The notes: generated by a model not told the origin, from the sequence alone. A stretch of 64,000 bases of DNA from Brachypodium distachyon (GCF_000005505.3 NC_016133.3:12772001-12836000); one strand, 5' to 3'. Positions 1 through 11,129 are shown, numbered from the stretch's first letter. Numbers and translations: made by a program.

Positions 1-357
1 TGCTTACTACTTTGAGTTACTGCTAGTGCAGAACTATGAGTTGGTCGAACCCTTTGATCGTGGGCGGGGGTCCTCCTTTTGTAGCCAAGGGGATACCACA
101 TGTGCCACGGTGCATGGTTTACAAGTGGCGAGCAGGGAGCTCGGGCAGCTCCTCCTCGGTGCGCTGGCATACATGCAAGAACACTAGCCTTGTAGCTAGG
201 GGTCTAAGGCCTAAAAACTACTCTTGAACAGCCACTGTTTGCTTGACTTGATGGGGAATCCCCTTTCTGTCGGTTCATTAAATGCACCGTGTGCTTCACT
301 CCTTGTCCTGACGTACCCTGCGCACAGGGAGCCTGCCGCGCGCCCACGTGGCGTCGT
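1..357. other. Unassigned, probably repetitive DNA at left edge
   Basis: No open frame here looks like a gene. The stretch adjoins the truncated LTR copy of the gypsy element but does not match the other part of the intact LTR at 4020-4187, so it is foreign to that element or a diverged internal part. Its neighbours suggest another transposon fragment. I cannot name it. Confidence 0.4.
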
Positions 358-602
358 TGTTCTGCTTGCTCGGTCCCGCTCTCGCAACGGAAACCTGCGC
401 CCGGGTGCGCCCCTCCCAGCAAGTACCTTCCCGGGAGGTGCCCAGGTGGGAATTCTCCCCCGAAGCCCTGCTAGCCCTGCCGGGCTAGTAGCTTGCCGAG
501 CAGCTCGTACACTACCGCCCGGGGTGTGGTCCTTCCGGGGAGGAAGCGAGGCGACCCAAGCGTCGTGCAGCGGTGGTACCCCGGGTGCCACTGGTGCGAT
601 AG
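358..602 (-). repeat. Truncated 3' LTR
   Basis: This is a direct repeat of 4187-4428 with roughly a dozen or more differences over about 240 bp. It carries only the outer (U3-side) portion of the LTR. Homology stops at about 357, so the rest of the LTR and the flanking target site were lost or replaced. Confidence 0.8.
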
Positions 603-3570
603 TAGCCCCCGGGCGTGGGCCAGCAACGCTTGTTCCCGGGCCGACTCCTTCCTGGCCAGTTGCAGCCGTTGAGACGCTGGACATCCTTCACCTTGCGAGG
701 AGCCTCCATTTTCTCGATAGCGTCTATCTTCTTTGGATTGGTTTGAATCCCCCTGTGCGAAACCAAGAAACCCAGAAGCTGGCCCGAGTCTACACCAAAG
801 GTGCACTTCTCAGTGTTCAGCTTGACTTAATCGCAACCAGCAGTGGAATCCACTATTTGGTCAATGCGAGGTACAAGGAAATGATCTTTTGGACACGCAC
901 GGTTAAGATCGGTAAAATCTACACACATGCGAAGTTTATTTTCCCCCTTGGGCACTACAACAGGATTAGCTAACCAAGTGGGGTACAGTACTTCCCTGAT
1001 AGCCCCCGCAGCTTTGAGCTTGTCCACTTCTTGCCTGATGAAATCTTTGCGTTCGTGTGCTTGCCGGCGGATCTTTTGCTTGACGGGGCGGGCGTCCGGA
1101 CGCACCGCGAGTCGATGCTCGATCACCTCCTTAGGGACTCCGGGAAGGTCCGACGGCTGCGAAGCAAACACGTCGGCATTCTCCCGGAAGAAAGTGATGA
1201 GGGCGATTTCCTATTCGGCAGTGAGGTGCGCATCGACGATGACGGTGTGCTCCTCGTTGTCGGCTTGGAGGGGCAGCTTCTTCACCTTGACGGCCTCCTC
1301 CTTGAGCTTCTGGCCCTTGCCGGGGTGCGAGCTTGAGCCTGCGCCGCCCCCGGCAAGCTCTTGCAAGGCAGTGCAGGCCTTCTTAGTTGCCAGGACGTCG
1401 CCCGGCAACCCTTCACTCCCGACAACGTTGTCGTCACCGGCGGCGGCTGCGGCCCTGACGACCTCGCCAACGCACCAGGCCGCGTCCTTGAGGTCACACC
1501 TGATGGAGAGGACCCCATACACGGACGGCATCTTCATCACGCCGTAGCCGCAATGTGTTGTCACGAAGAACTTGATCAGAGCCGGCCGACCAAGGATCCC
1601 GTTGTAGGGCAACGGGGTGTGCGCGACGTCGAATACTACGTGCTCGGTCCTGAACGCTTCCCGGGACCCGAAAGTCACCGGCAGCGTGATGCGCCCCAGG
1701 GGGCGCACGATCCCGGGGTTTACCCCCCGGAACGGGTCAGTGGGCTTCAGCTGCTCCACCGGCAACTGAAGTTTCTCCACTAACCTGGCGGACAGGAGGT
1801 TCAGCCTCGCTCCGTTGTCTACCAACACCTTGGTCACCGTCACGTTGTTGATGATCGGTGAGACCACAAAGGGTATGACCCTCGAACCCAGTTGTCGCGC
1901 TGGGTGATCGTCGGCGCTGAAGATGATCGGGACGTGCGACCACTTCAGCGGCTGTTGCGGCTCCGCATCCGGCAATAGCGCACACACCTCCTGGGTGAGG
2001 CGCTGAAGAGTAAGCTCCCCCATGAATGCAGGCGACGCCCCGGGGCTCCTGGAAGCCCGGCTCATCACCCCCGGTGCAGTCGGACTCGCGCTGCTCTTCT
2101 GCGCGAGCCCTGTCCCATCCTCGGGGAGGGCGCTCCCTGCCGGCGCGGGCCTGGCCGTGTCCCCCCGGGCTTCCTCCCTGCCGACACCACCACCGGCAGG
2201 CTTCGGCCCCGCTCTGGGGTCGTTCGGGAAATCTCGGGAGAGATGCCCGATGTCGCCGCAGTTGAAGCAGGCGCCGGCTGCTCGGAGCTCCTTGTGGCGC
2301 TGCTCGCGCCGCTGCTTGATACCCTGCAGGATGCGGCAGTCCTGCGCGTCATGGGTAGCGTTGGCATGGATGGGGCAGCGGGACGCGTCGCCCGGCTTGC
2401 TGCCAGACCCGCCACCAGATGAAGCCTTTTTCGTAGGCCTCACGGTCGCCCCCGACTCTGCGGCGAGAACTTGCCTCCCGCTACGCTTTCGGGAGCTCTT
2501 CTTCTTCGAGCCCTCAGCTGGGCTTGCGGCAGCTTTAGCTGCGAGCTCGGGCGCCAAGCGCTCTTCCTCGGCCACAGCACACTTGTGTGCCAGGGCGTAC
2601 AGATCCTGCGTCGTCCGGATCTGATGCGTGCTCAGCTTCTCGCGCATCTTGGGGTCGCGGACGTTGATGGCGAAGGTGTTGACGATGACAGCGGCCTCCG
2701 CCTCTGGGATGGAGTAGGAAAGGTTGGAGAAGCGGTTGATGAAGCTCCGCAACGTCTCTCCCGGCTTCTGCACCACGGTGTGCAGCTCTGCCATGGTTCC
2801 CGGACGCTTGTAGCCGCCCTGGAACGCGCTCACGAACGGCTCGTGCAGGTCCGCCCAAGTGGCAATGGACCCGGCAGGCAGGTTGAGCAGCCAGGTCCTC
2901 TCTGATCCCTTAAGGACCATCGGGAATCAGTTGGCTCTGACCTTGTCGTCGGCGCCGATTGCATGCATCCCCAACGTGTAGGTCAGGAGGAAATCTTTGG
3001 GATTCACGGTCCCATCGTACGTACCGAGCGCAGGCGCTCGGAACTTGCGGGGCCATGTCACTCGCCGCAGCTCGCGCGTGAACGTGGTGTAGCCATCCTC
3101 AGGGCCCATAGGAGCATCCTCCTGCTCCTCCGGGCGTTGGCGCTCTACCTCGCACCGGCGCCGACGCTCCAGGCGCTGACGGAGATCCTTCTGCTGGTGC
3201 ACATTTAGGACAGCGCGCGCGTCACCCCGTGTGACGTTTGGTGACGAGTCCGAGGACCCCTCAGGATCCCTGCCTCCTTGCCCTCCCTGCGAGGGTGGGT
3301 CTTCTCCCTGCCGCGAGGCCGGGGGCGCGTCTCCGCGCCCCAGGTTTTGCCCGCGGCCTGAGCCTGTCGGGGCGCCCTCGCCTTGCGGCTGCCGGGCGGC
3401 GAGTGCGAGGAGCGCGTCCAACTCCGCGCTCCATGCTTCGTGTGCCGGCATGCCCTGCTGCGGCTCGTACCGCACCATGACCCGCGCGGCGATGATGAAT
3501 TCTGCCGGAGTTTGGGCCGGGGGCAGTCGATTCTCCGATCGACTGCCCTCCGCCCTATCCCCTGACGCAC
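600..3570 (-). pseudogene. gag-protease-RT remnant of the gypsy element
   Basis: On the minus strand the gag region spans about 3570-2050. It is cut by an in-frame stop at 2927-2929 between two otherwise continuous open stretches (3478-2930 and 2920-1211). The second stretch has a retrotransposon gag core, a zinc knuckle beginning CFNCGDIGHLS (near 2275-2230), then a protease-like segment whose active-site triplet reads DNG instead of the usual D-S/T-G or D-G-G. A further frame (1171-827) has the start of reverse transcriptase (PVVVPKGENKLRMCVDFTDL). It ends in a stop, after which only the C-terminal RT fragment (LGFLVSHRGIQ, about 770-735) follows. The catalytic YxDD box is absent. Confidence 0.8.
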
Positions 3571-3999
3571 CCGCGTGAGTAGGGTGTGTCCCCGTCAGCG
3601 TTGCTCGCGACGCAGTGTGCTCATGGCGCAGCTGCCGCTACGCGTCTTCGGCCCGCAATTCAACTCGCTGGCCGGCGCGGGCGGCACCGTGGCCGCTCGC
3701 GCGACTGGCTTCGGCGCTAGGAGCCGCCGACCCCCTTAGCCGGTTGTCTACCGACGACCGAGGAGGCGGGGGTGGCAGCTGCGACTGCTGCGCTCGTGAG
3801 GGCTCAGGAACCCTGAGCTCACGACGCAGGCTGCGCATCGTGCAACCGTGTGCGTGCCGCTGGGGCTTCACGCGGATCGATCCGGGGGTCACCAGCCCGC
3901 TTAGGAGGCATGGTGGTTGGCTCCGCTGTTGGGATAGACAAGGCCGGTGTCGACGTAGACGACGACACCGGCGGTCACCGGCGAGCTCTCCTCACGCGC

Positions 4000-4017
4000 C
4001 CCCTACCCGGCGCGCCA
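4000..4017 (-). other. Primer-binding site of the gypsy element
   Basis: Two bases inside the 5' LTR the minus strand reads TGGCGCGCCGGGTAGGGG. The TGGCGC start and the position directly inside the LTR are what is expected of a tRNA primer-binding site. The tRNA species was not determined. Confidence 0.65.
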
Positions 4018-4019
4018 GA

Positions 4020-4428
4020 TGTCGTAGCACGGGGCTTAGACATCGGGGATGCGCGGGCACCCCCTTTTAGGTTTGGCAGTGGGCTACGGGGATCGCTCCG
4101 GCGATCGCCGGTGGGGCCAATGCAAAGCGTATGGAAGCAATGGACACGGGAGCACTTTTTACCTAGGTTCGGGCCACCCTAAGCTGTTCTGCTTGCTCGG
4201 TCCTGCTCTCGGAACGGAAACCTGCGTCCGGGTGCGCCCCTCCCGGCAAGTACCTTCCCGGGAGGTGCCCAGGCGGGAATTCTCCCCCGAAGCCCCGCTA
4301 GCCCTGCTGGGCTGGTAGCTTGCCGGGCAGCTCGTACACTACCGCCCGGGGTGTGGTCCTTCCGGGGAGCAAGCGAGGCGACCCACGCGTCGTGCAGCGG
4401 TGGTACCCCGGGTGCCATTGGTGCGACA
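4020..4428 (-). repeat. 5' LTR (complete, 409 bp)
   Basis: On the plus strand it begins TGTCG and ends CGACA, a perfect 5-bp inverted terminus of the TG...CA type. About 242 bp (4187-4428) repeat, with scattered substitutions, at 358-602. The inner edge is followed by the primer-binding site, which fixes the orientation as minus. Confidence 0.85.
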
Positions 4429-5563
4429 CCCGGCCATCAATCCACCTGTCTTCCCAAAAAAGCGTGGAGGAACCATTGCCGACCGTTATCCTGGTCGAGG
4501 CAAAGAAACTGCTCCGCTCAGTGTGGGAAAACTGCATATCAAGCCCACACCAAGGGCGTTGGGGGTCAATCCTCATGCGCCAAATCCAGCGGGTGCGAAG
4601 GCTGACGGCCGTTTTGGCAAGGTCATGGATGCCCAACCCGTCGTAGCACAGAGGCCGGCAACACTTGGCTCAGTTGACGTGGCAGTGACCGCCCCTAGCG
4701 TCCGCTCGACCAGACCAAAGAAAACCACGCAGGATCTTTTCCACCTGCTTTTGCACTTTCCGGTAGAGGCCCAGCACCATCAGCTGATGCAGGGGAATGG
4801 CGGACATGACCGCCTTGACGAGCGTTAGGCATCCTGCTTTAGTCATCATCCCCGCCTTCTAGGTCGGAAGGCGATCGGCGATCTTGTCCACCAAGGGGGC
4901 AAAGGCCTCAGGGGAGGGCTTCCGGATTGCCAAGGGGATCCCGAGGTATTTAACCGGGAATGGGGCGAGGGGGCAACCCATCGTGTTTGCCGCCTCCAGA
5001 GCCAACGCATCAGAGCAACCGATAGGGGAAATGGAACACTTGGCAAAATTAGTCCTCAAACCCGACGCCTGCCCGAAGACGGCGAGGATGTGGCGGACCA
5101 CAAGCAACTCAGAGCGGTCAGGATGGCAGAAAATGACCACGTCATCAGCATAAAGAGACACCCCAGTCGATAGGTGGCGGGAAGCCAATGGCCGAAGGAT
5201 ACCAAATTCGGTGGCCTTGGAGAAGAGCTGGTTGAGCGTGTCAATCACCAACATGAACAACATGGGTGACAACGGATCTCCTTGGCGCAATCCCTTCCGA
5301 TGCTAGATCGGCGGGCCTGGCTCCCCGTTCAGCAAGACGCGGGTGCTGGCCGTGGACAGAAGGATGGCGATCCACTCGCGAAATCTAGGTCCAAACCCCG
5401 CGTGCTGAAGCACCGCAAACAAGAGGGCCCAAGAAACCGAGTTGAAAGCGTGAGCAATGTCCAACTTCAACATGTCACGCGGCTCATGAAGCCGGTGTAG
5501 GTAGCGTGCCATCTGTTGAACCAGCATAAAGTTGTCGTGGATGCATCTCTTCCTAATGATGTC
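4429..5563 (-). mobile_element. L1-type LINE ORF2 fragment, interrupted by the gypsy LTR
   Basis: Minus-strand frames encode a non-LTR reverse transcriptase: LKLDIAHAFNSVSW (RT motif A), RQGDPLSPMLF, then SLYADDVVIF with the YADD catalytic box at about 5160-5150, followed by the thumb and the region ending FWEDRWIDG at about 4440. A stop codon at about 5302 and another near 4859 break the frame. The ORF stops exactly at the LTR boundary (4428/4429). The expected downstream half (zinc-binding end and poly-A tail) is not found to the left of the gypsy element. Confidence 0.85.
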
Positions 5564-5640
5564 TTAAGTTTGTCGAATACATTCAAATTTAGTCAAAGTT
5601 GAGAGTTGAGACATCCTTTGTTGGATGGAGGTATCAAAAA
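5557..5640. mobile_element. Truncated Stowaway-type MITE remnant
   Basis: The sequence ending CTTTGTTGGATGGAGG resembles the right half of the MITE at 61813-61943, which has a near-identical TTTGTTGGACGAGGG end and the same GTCAAAGTT(A/G)AGA core. The left terminus is missing at the LINE junction. Confidence 0.5.
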
Positions 5641-5646
5641 TTGCTA

Positions 5647-5728
5647 CTCCCTCCATTCCATATTAATTGGCACGAATTTAGTGCAAGTTGTACTAAATCC
5701 GTGCCAATTCATATGGAAACGGAGGGAG
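5647..5728. mobile_element. Stowaway MITE (82 bp)
   Basis: The element begins CTCCCTCCATTCCAT and ends ATGGAAACGGAGGGAG, a terminal inverted repeat flanked by TA on both sides (5645-5646, 5729-5730). The interior is close to a full palindrome around GCACGAATTTAGTGC and its partner. The TA duplication and ends are typical of Tc1/mariner-derived Stowaway MITEs. Confidence 0.85.
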
Positions 5729-5988
5729 TAATTAATTAAGCAACTGCCGACGGTGTAGTCTGTTCATTCCGTATGGACGCACAGAGACATCTTGCTGACG
5801 CCCTTCCTCCTGTGTATAAATACCAGATCAATCATCAACAAAGACAAACCCTTTGGTTCATTATTCATTACTCTTGGCGACGGTTCTCGTGCTTGGTGGG
5901 TTCAAATGGAACCTCAGCACGGTGGATTTCTGGTCCGTGACATGCCTCAGCATTTTTCAGCCTTACAGGTCAGGTCAGTTGTGAACTA

Positions 5989-6099
5989 CTCCCTCCGATC
6001 ATAAATTGTTGTCGAAATATTACATGTATAGATACTTTTTAAAAATAGATACATCCATATTTGTGCAAATTTGAGTCAAGAATTTAGAGTAAGAGGGAG
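5989..6099. mobile_element. Stowaway MITE (111 bp)
   Basis: The element starts CTCCCTCCGATCATAAATT and ends TTAGAGTAAGAGGGAG, flanked by TA. It contains the GTCGAAATATTACATGTAT core shared with copies at 8757, 13668, 26257, 29396 and 46119 (some in reverse orientation). It lies upstream of the ARM-repeat gene. Confidence 0.8.
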
Positions 6100-6356
6100 T
6101 ATCTGTTTCGCTATTCGCTTCGTATCACGTGCTATCGGGTGCAAACTTTTCCCGCCCCAAGTCATTTGGTAAACTACATTTAGAGTTTGAACAATCATTT
6201 TGGCTATGTACATGGATAATCGATTGATGCAGATGCAGGAGTTTTCCTCTCTTTTTGAATATTATTGTTCCTTTTAACCTTAGGCCAGAACTTCACCTCA
6301 GCTACATTAAGAGTCAAGCGCAATCCAACGTTATTGCACCATCTCTCCTAAAAATA

Positions 6357-9300
6357 ATGTTGCACCCAAACGCCATCACAGGCAACAGCAGCGCACCTTC
6401 GTCTTCCTCGAGAGTTGAATCCCCCAAAGAAGTGAGGAACAAGAGGTATTCGATGCATGTGTTGGCCGTAATCGGCCAGTCACTATAGTATTACCCATCT
6501 CCCAGATAGTCCCCTCTGTTCTGAAATATAACATGTTTTGGTTTTGTTTAAATAAAGTAAAACTTTTTGATGTTTGACAAAATTCCTATAACTCTAAATT
6601 AATTTTATTAAATGTGTCATGGTATATATTTTCATAGTATATTTATTTGATTTTTTTAGATTTCGGTATACATTTTTCTATAAATTTGGGTAAAACTTGA
6701 AGAAGTTTGAGTTTGGACAAAGGCAGAACATCTTATATTTTGCCTTTGCACAGTTTTTTCTTTCGGTTTTCATTTGCTCGTTGGGCTGTTTTCTTTTCTA
6801 TGTTTTTGGGTTGAGTTGTATTGTTACTCTTGCACCTTCTTGGTGTTTTCTTCTAATGAAAATGATCCACCCTTAAGGGTGGGTTCGAGGAAAAAATAAT
6901 TGTAATGGAGGTAAACTAGGTAGTAACTAATATAATACCAACTGTGATATGGAGAAAAAAAAAACTTGGAAGTGGTGCTATTTATCCTACTATGTATTTC
7001 TACGCTCCTGAATAGAGAATTTACCTAGCTATCTGTAAATTTGATCCGTTCATGGTGCCTAGCTATGAATATTGATTTCATGAGTTATATCGCTGTCGCA
7101 GGATCTTCAGTAGTTCCTGGTATCAGGAACTAGAGTTCGCTTATGTGATACCCTTGGTAAATCGTGCAGAGATTTTGTCAGAAGATTTCTTGCAGAGGAT
7201 CCCCATATTAGGCCATTCTATTGGTCGGATACGTAACTGTTTACGCCATTTTTTCGCACCTTTTCTGGCCTATGATATTGGTGGAATACGTGCCTCCTTG
7301 GCACCTTCTCGTGCCTATGTTATTGGTGGAATACGTGACGTCTCACTCCAAATTTTGGCACCTTTGCTGGCCAAGGTAATATCTCTGAAGGTTTTGCTGT
7401 CCTTAATCTGCATGATGTTCTCGTGCTTCCGTCTGTCATTTCAAGGCTTCGGTGACACCACGCAAAGCCACCAAGATATAAACCTGAATCCTGTGCTTAG
7501 CTTGTTCTACGGTCTGGTACTTGTACAAGCCGTCCTGTCATTTTTTGAGTTTGCACACTCATATCCTAGTTTAGATCTTACGGGCATCAATGCTCACTAT
7601 AAATTCACAGGTTCAAGGGACAAACAACTCGAGCTATACTATGTCCATGTCAGGACGTTGTGCAGGGGTGGAGATATCAGAAAAATCATAAACATGACAC
7701 TGATATCGTTTGCAGTAGAGTCACTTGGTTCGGATGAGCGTGATCTTCACTCAGCAGGGATCAAGATCTTACACAGCTTGATACATACACAATTACATGA
7801 TTACAGCAGAGAGCAAGCACTTTCCAGAATTCAAAATTCACCTGATGTGATTGAACACTTGTTCAAGGTGATCACACGGACCAGGATAGAAGATAGACCA
7901 GAAAGAGCTAGGGCTACCCTGATCATCGCTAAGCTCGCTGGTAATCTTTGTGTTTCTGGATTCCCATATGCGATGCATTCACTCCGCTCCTTACTTGAAA
8001 CTAGTGATGAAGATGCTATTGTGACAGAAGAAAGTAATAATATTGATGTAAATTTGGTTTTGAAAGGATTGGAAATTCTCCAGCAGCTGGCATGTAACAC
8101 GTGCAACTTCACAGCAATATCCAATGCAGATGAGATCATGCTGAAGATCACAAAATTCACGCGGTACAATCCTGCCATGACTGCTATCGACTTTGAAAAG
8201 GCTAGGAATTCACTACAACTGCTTAGCAGACTTGCAGGGAATATTGGCAAACAAGGGGCCATGATACGTCAGGTGATCTCCAATAATGTCTTTCTTCTGT
8301 CAAAGATCAGAGAGATACTATTGCAAGATCCTACAAATGATCAACAATTGGAGGGACTTCAGAGCCTAGCTGTAAAAATAATTGAAAGCTTTGCTCTGGA
8401 CAGTAAGGCAGGAACATGTAAAACCATCACAGGAATTCTTACTTTGCTGCTGGATATTTTCTCCGAGTCACTGCCACCGGTTAGTGATCTCGGGTTGAAT
8501 GCTGGCAAAGCACTGGGAAAACTGACGATGGAAAGCAGAACTCACTGTGATGTCATCTTGAATACGGAGGGCAACTTACAGACCCTCCGCAATATGCTTT
8601 TCAATGAAGAACAGCACACAGATTATAGAGTAACCGTAGCAAATATTCTGAAAAATCTGGTAGCTTACGGCGAAACCACCAATATTGTGAGGGATTTCGC
8701 TGTAACCAACTTGAAGATGGTAAGTGCATTGCAAAGGTTATTTAAATCATTACGTACTTCCTCCATTCCATAATTCTTGTCGAAATATTACATGTATCTA
8801 GACGCATTTTAGGAATAGACACATCCATTTCTGGGCAAATTTGAGACAAGAATTATGGAACGGAGGGAGTAGAAGTTAATGATATTTGGTATTATTGTAC
8901 TTGTCATTTACTTTTTGTGTAAACACCTTTTCTCTTCTAAATTGCCACTGGAATCTGCTCAGTTCTCCCTTAAAAATGCCGATTTTCTCGTTGGGACATT
9001 CATCTGATTTGTAAAATTAGTTTGATATTTGAGAGAGTCTGCCTTTACTTAAGGGTGGGAGACTGTTGTTGGATATGGCATCTTGCCAATGATTTCCAGA
9101 TCCAGTTTCTTGCAGTGATTTCGATTCTCTCGAACCTTAGTTTACTGTTACCTACAACGCTCTCGCTCTAACGCTTAACATTGATGCTCCCTTGATTTGT
9201 AGGTAGTTAACAGAGCAAACGAGACACAGGGAGCGGACCTAGAGGCCTATCTTAGCCTTGTTGTAGAGTTGAGCAAATTGAAGCCTGCAACAAATTTTAA

Positions 9301-9613
9301 TATTGCAGTCGTGTTTGCTGACTGTCCAACGTTTGTGGGCAAGCTGATCGAAACTGTTGCTGAAGCGAACATAGCAGATGACAGATGCCCTGGGATCCGA
9401 AGGCTTGCAGTGGAGCAAGCGATATGGATGATGCGACACGATGATGATCTTCGCTGCAAGCAGCACTTTGTTGGAATGCAGGCCTGTCTTCAGGGGATAA
9501 CGGAGACATCCATAGAGAACTACAAGCTCATCTTTGAAGACATTCCTGTCCTGGAGTACGAAGAGTCCCTCTCCTATCTTGTCAAGACGGCGCTGCAGAT
9601 GATCCAAGGCTAG
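6357..9613 (+). CDS. ARM-repeat-like membrane protein, 705 aa, 3 exons
   Basis: Model: 6357-6445, 7102-8719, 9203-9613; introns GT-AG and phases agree, with the codon AG|G rejoined across intron 1. The ATG at 6357 is the only in-frame methionine codon in the first exon. Residues about 85-109 hold an internal repeat (AYDIGGIRA, AYVIGGIRD). Two hydrophobic segments follow at about 116-137 and 159-181. The remaining 450 residues are leucine-rich helical repeats (for example ILQQLACNTCNF, GLQSLAVKIIESFAL) of armadillo type. Similar proteins are known in grasses as uncharacterised ARM-superfamily members, so the function is unknown; I infer a membrane-anchored scaffold. Intron 1 carries a MITE-like element and a LINE tail, and intron 2 a Stowaway MITE. 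The first exon is the least certain part; 5' UTR introns are possible. Confidence 0.8.
6509..6742. mobile_element. Probable MITE in intron 1 of the ARM gene
   Basis: CCCCTCTGTTCTGAAATATAACATG near the left edge is mirrored by GAACATCTTATATTTT at the right edge, an imperfect inverted repeat around an A/T-rich core. This matches the 'GAAATATAAGATGTT' type of grass Stowaway element. Boundaries are approximate. Confidence 0.5.
6745..6896 (+). mobile_element. LINE 3' tail fragment
   Basis: The stretch ends with CTAATGAAAATGATC, a perfect short hairpin (6867-6883, CCACCCTTAAGGGTGGG), TTCGAGG and a run of A. This stem-then-TTCGAG-then-poly-A arrangement is the usual 3' end of plant L1 elements. The LINE at 11345-12506 ends in the same way with a different stem. 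The coding part is absent, consistent with strong 5' truncation. Confidence 0.5.
8757..8869. mobile_element. Stowaway MITE in intron 2 of the ARM gene
   Basis: The ends are CTTCCTCCATTCCATAATTCTTGTC and GACAAGAATTATGGAACGGAGGGAG, nearly perfect inverted repeats with TA on both sides (8755-8756, 8870-8871). It starts 37 bp after the splice donor at 8720 and so lies wholly within the intron. Confidence 0.9.
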
Positions 9614-10956
9614 CACTAGACCAGTGGCAGTGGTTGCACCGTCATGGTGGTTCAGATTTGTCTATCCCAACTCCCAAGACTCGCACACTAGACCAGTGGG
9701 GGCAGTGGCAGCGGTGTCATTCATGAGGGAAACAATGTACACTATCATGGTAGGCCATCCTGAAATGTTTATCCTGACTTATTCAGCTTATTGAAATGTT
9801 TTATCAATGAAATCTGGTTTCCAACATTGGTTTGCTACATGAATTGACAATGGAACCCTGAATTTGTGTTTAAGTTTTCTCGGTCCTCTTTCATCCAACA
9901 GGCAGAGAGGGAAAAGTGAACAAACTGCACTACAAGTTCTTGTTGGATGTGCAAACGCGGGACTGCTACTAGAATGTATGTAGTTGGCTCCATGAGTTGC
10001 TATCAGATTACCGAGCATTCAGCTTCAAAATATGGTTAGATTGCTAACTTGCTCAAAACAAGGGAATCACACATCATTGCCAACAAATGGTTTCTGTAAA
10101 TTGCTCCATCGACTTCCAGTCAAATCACCTACTTGAATAACATTAAAACATGTTTAAACATACAAGAAGTTAAGTTAGGATGTGAGGAGTTTCAATTCAC
10201 GTCTTCATTACGCTGGTTAGGACTAGAAGCCGTAGGAACAAGAGGGTTTAGTTCAAAGTGTTAGATTTATCCGGTAGGTCAATTTGGTGAGCTTCAAAAA
10301 TCTGGAAATGCAGCTTGCTTCAACAACAGCCCCTTAATTGCCTCTCCTAATATTCCTGGGTTATGCCCCCTAGACCGCGAATCCTAATCCTAAACCGTAG
10401 TACGGAGGAGTACTATCTAATTCTAGATGCTTGCTGCTGTCAAGAAAAAAAATGCTTGCTAACCCTGTTTCTGCCCGCGTCTATATTCCCAGTCATATTT
10501 CACGTCGCTGAGCAGTACAGAGGGCCTAAACGGACTCCAGTGCTAGTAGAGTTGCAGCTTACTTACCCGAGCAGCGGCACCCACACCCATGGCAACGTCG
10601 CCGGCGGTGCTCACCCAGCCATTAGTGTCGAATGCCTGAGTACGGACCGACTCTCGATTCGCTGGAGGGAGAGAGATTGTCAGATTGGGGATTCGCTCGG
10701 AGGAGGATTCCGTCGGCGGTTGGCCGGCGTTGTCCGTGATTTGGGGAATTTTTTTTTTTTTGAGAGAGGACGATTTGGGGATTGGAAGATGACATTGGGG
10801 CTGCGGCGGCTTGCTCGGCGGCGCACTGGGGACGCGGCGGCACTGGGGGCCGAGGTGGCTCACCTGCGCAGGAAGAAGGAAGAAGAAGAGGATAAGAAAT
10901 TGTTGAGTGGCTGACATGTACTCTTAGGTCAGTGTAATTGGAAAGAAAATAGGTTT
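9614..10956. other. Intergenic region
   Basis: This holds the 3' UTR of the ARM gene (A/T-rich, GAAATGTTTTATCAATGAAA near 9800) and then sequence with no gene I can support. A GC-richer patch at 10540-10900 has an open minus-strand frame of 124 codons with a donor-like CGG|GTAAGTAAG near 10572, but no partner exon to its left. I do not call it a gene. Confidence 0.5.
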
Positions 10957-10958
10957 TG

Positions 10959-11129
10959 CTATTTCTTAGGCGACCGAAAAATTATTTCTCGGTTGATGTT
11001 AACAACCTTTTGATTCCATCACTGAGATTCGTGTAAGGTTAATATAGGTTTGATGGATAAGAAAATTTTCATTAGATGGTTACGATTGTCGATTGAGAAA
11101 TAACTATTTCTTAGACGACTAAGAAATAG
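10959..11129. mobile_element. MITE-like element with long terminal inverted repeats
   Basis: CTATTTCTTAGGCGACC at the left is the reverse complement (two mismatches) of the right end, and a second inverted block (ATTATTTCTCGGTTGAT / ATCGATTGAGAAATAAC) lies just inside. The arms together reach about 40 bp around a 90-bp core. No coding capacity; a clear target duplication could not be seen. Superfamily not assigned. Confidence 0.6.

Larger units (their letters stand above)
358..4428 (-). mobile_element. Defective Ty3/gypsy LTR retrotransposon, internally deleted
   Basis: Read on the minus strand, the element runs from a complete 5' LTR (4428-4020), through a primer-binding site at about 4017-4000, gag, an aspartic protease and fragments of reverse transcriptase, to a truncated second LTR (602-358). 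The order gag-PR-RT and the CCHC knuckle identify a Ty3/gypsy-class element. The reverse-transcriptase frame stops near 830 and resumes with its C-terminal part, so the catalytic core is missing. A second junction near 610-680 joins the end of RT to a short tail just before the LTR, so RNase H and most of integrase are missing too. The element cannot move by itself. Its 5' LTR abuts a LINE at 4429, which it appears to have entered. Confidence 0.85.

Noticed and set aside
5792..6004. Frame starting MEPQHGGFLVRDMPQ (ATG about 5905) as a first exon of the ARM gene
   Set aside because: The exon at 6357-6445 joins in phase to the next exon and gives a coherent protein; the upstream frame does not need to be coding and could be 5' UTR.
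10543..10917. A 124-codon minus-strand frame with a donor-like CGG|GTAAGTAAG
   Set aside because: No partner exon or known domain; GC-rich patch in a repeat-rich spacer. At most an orphan first exon of a lost gene.
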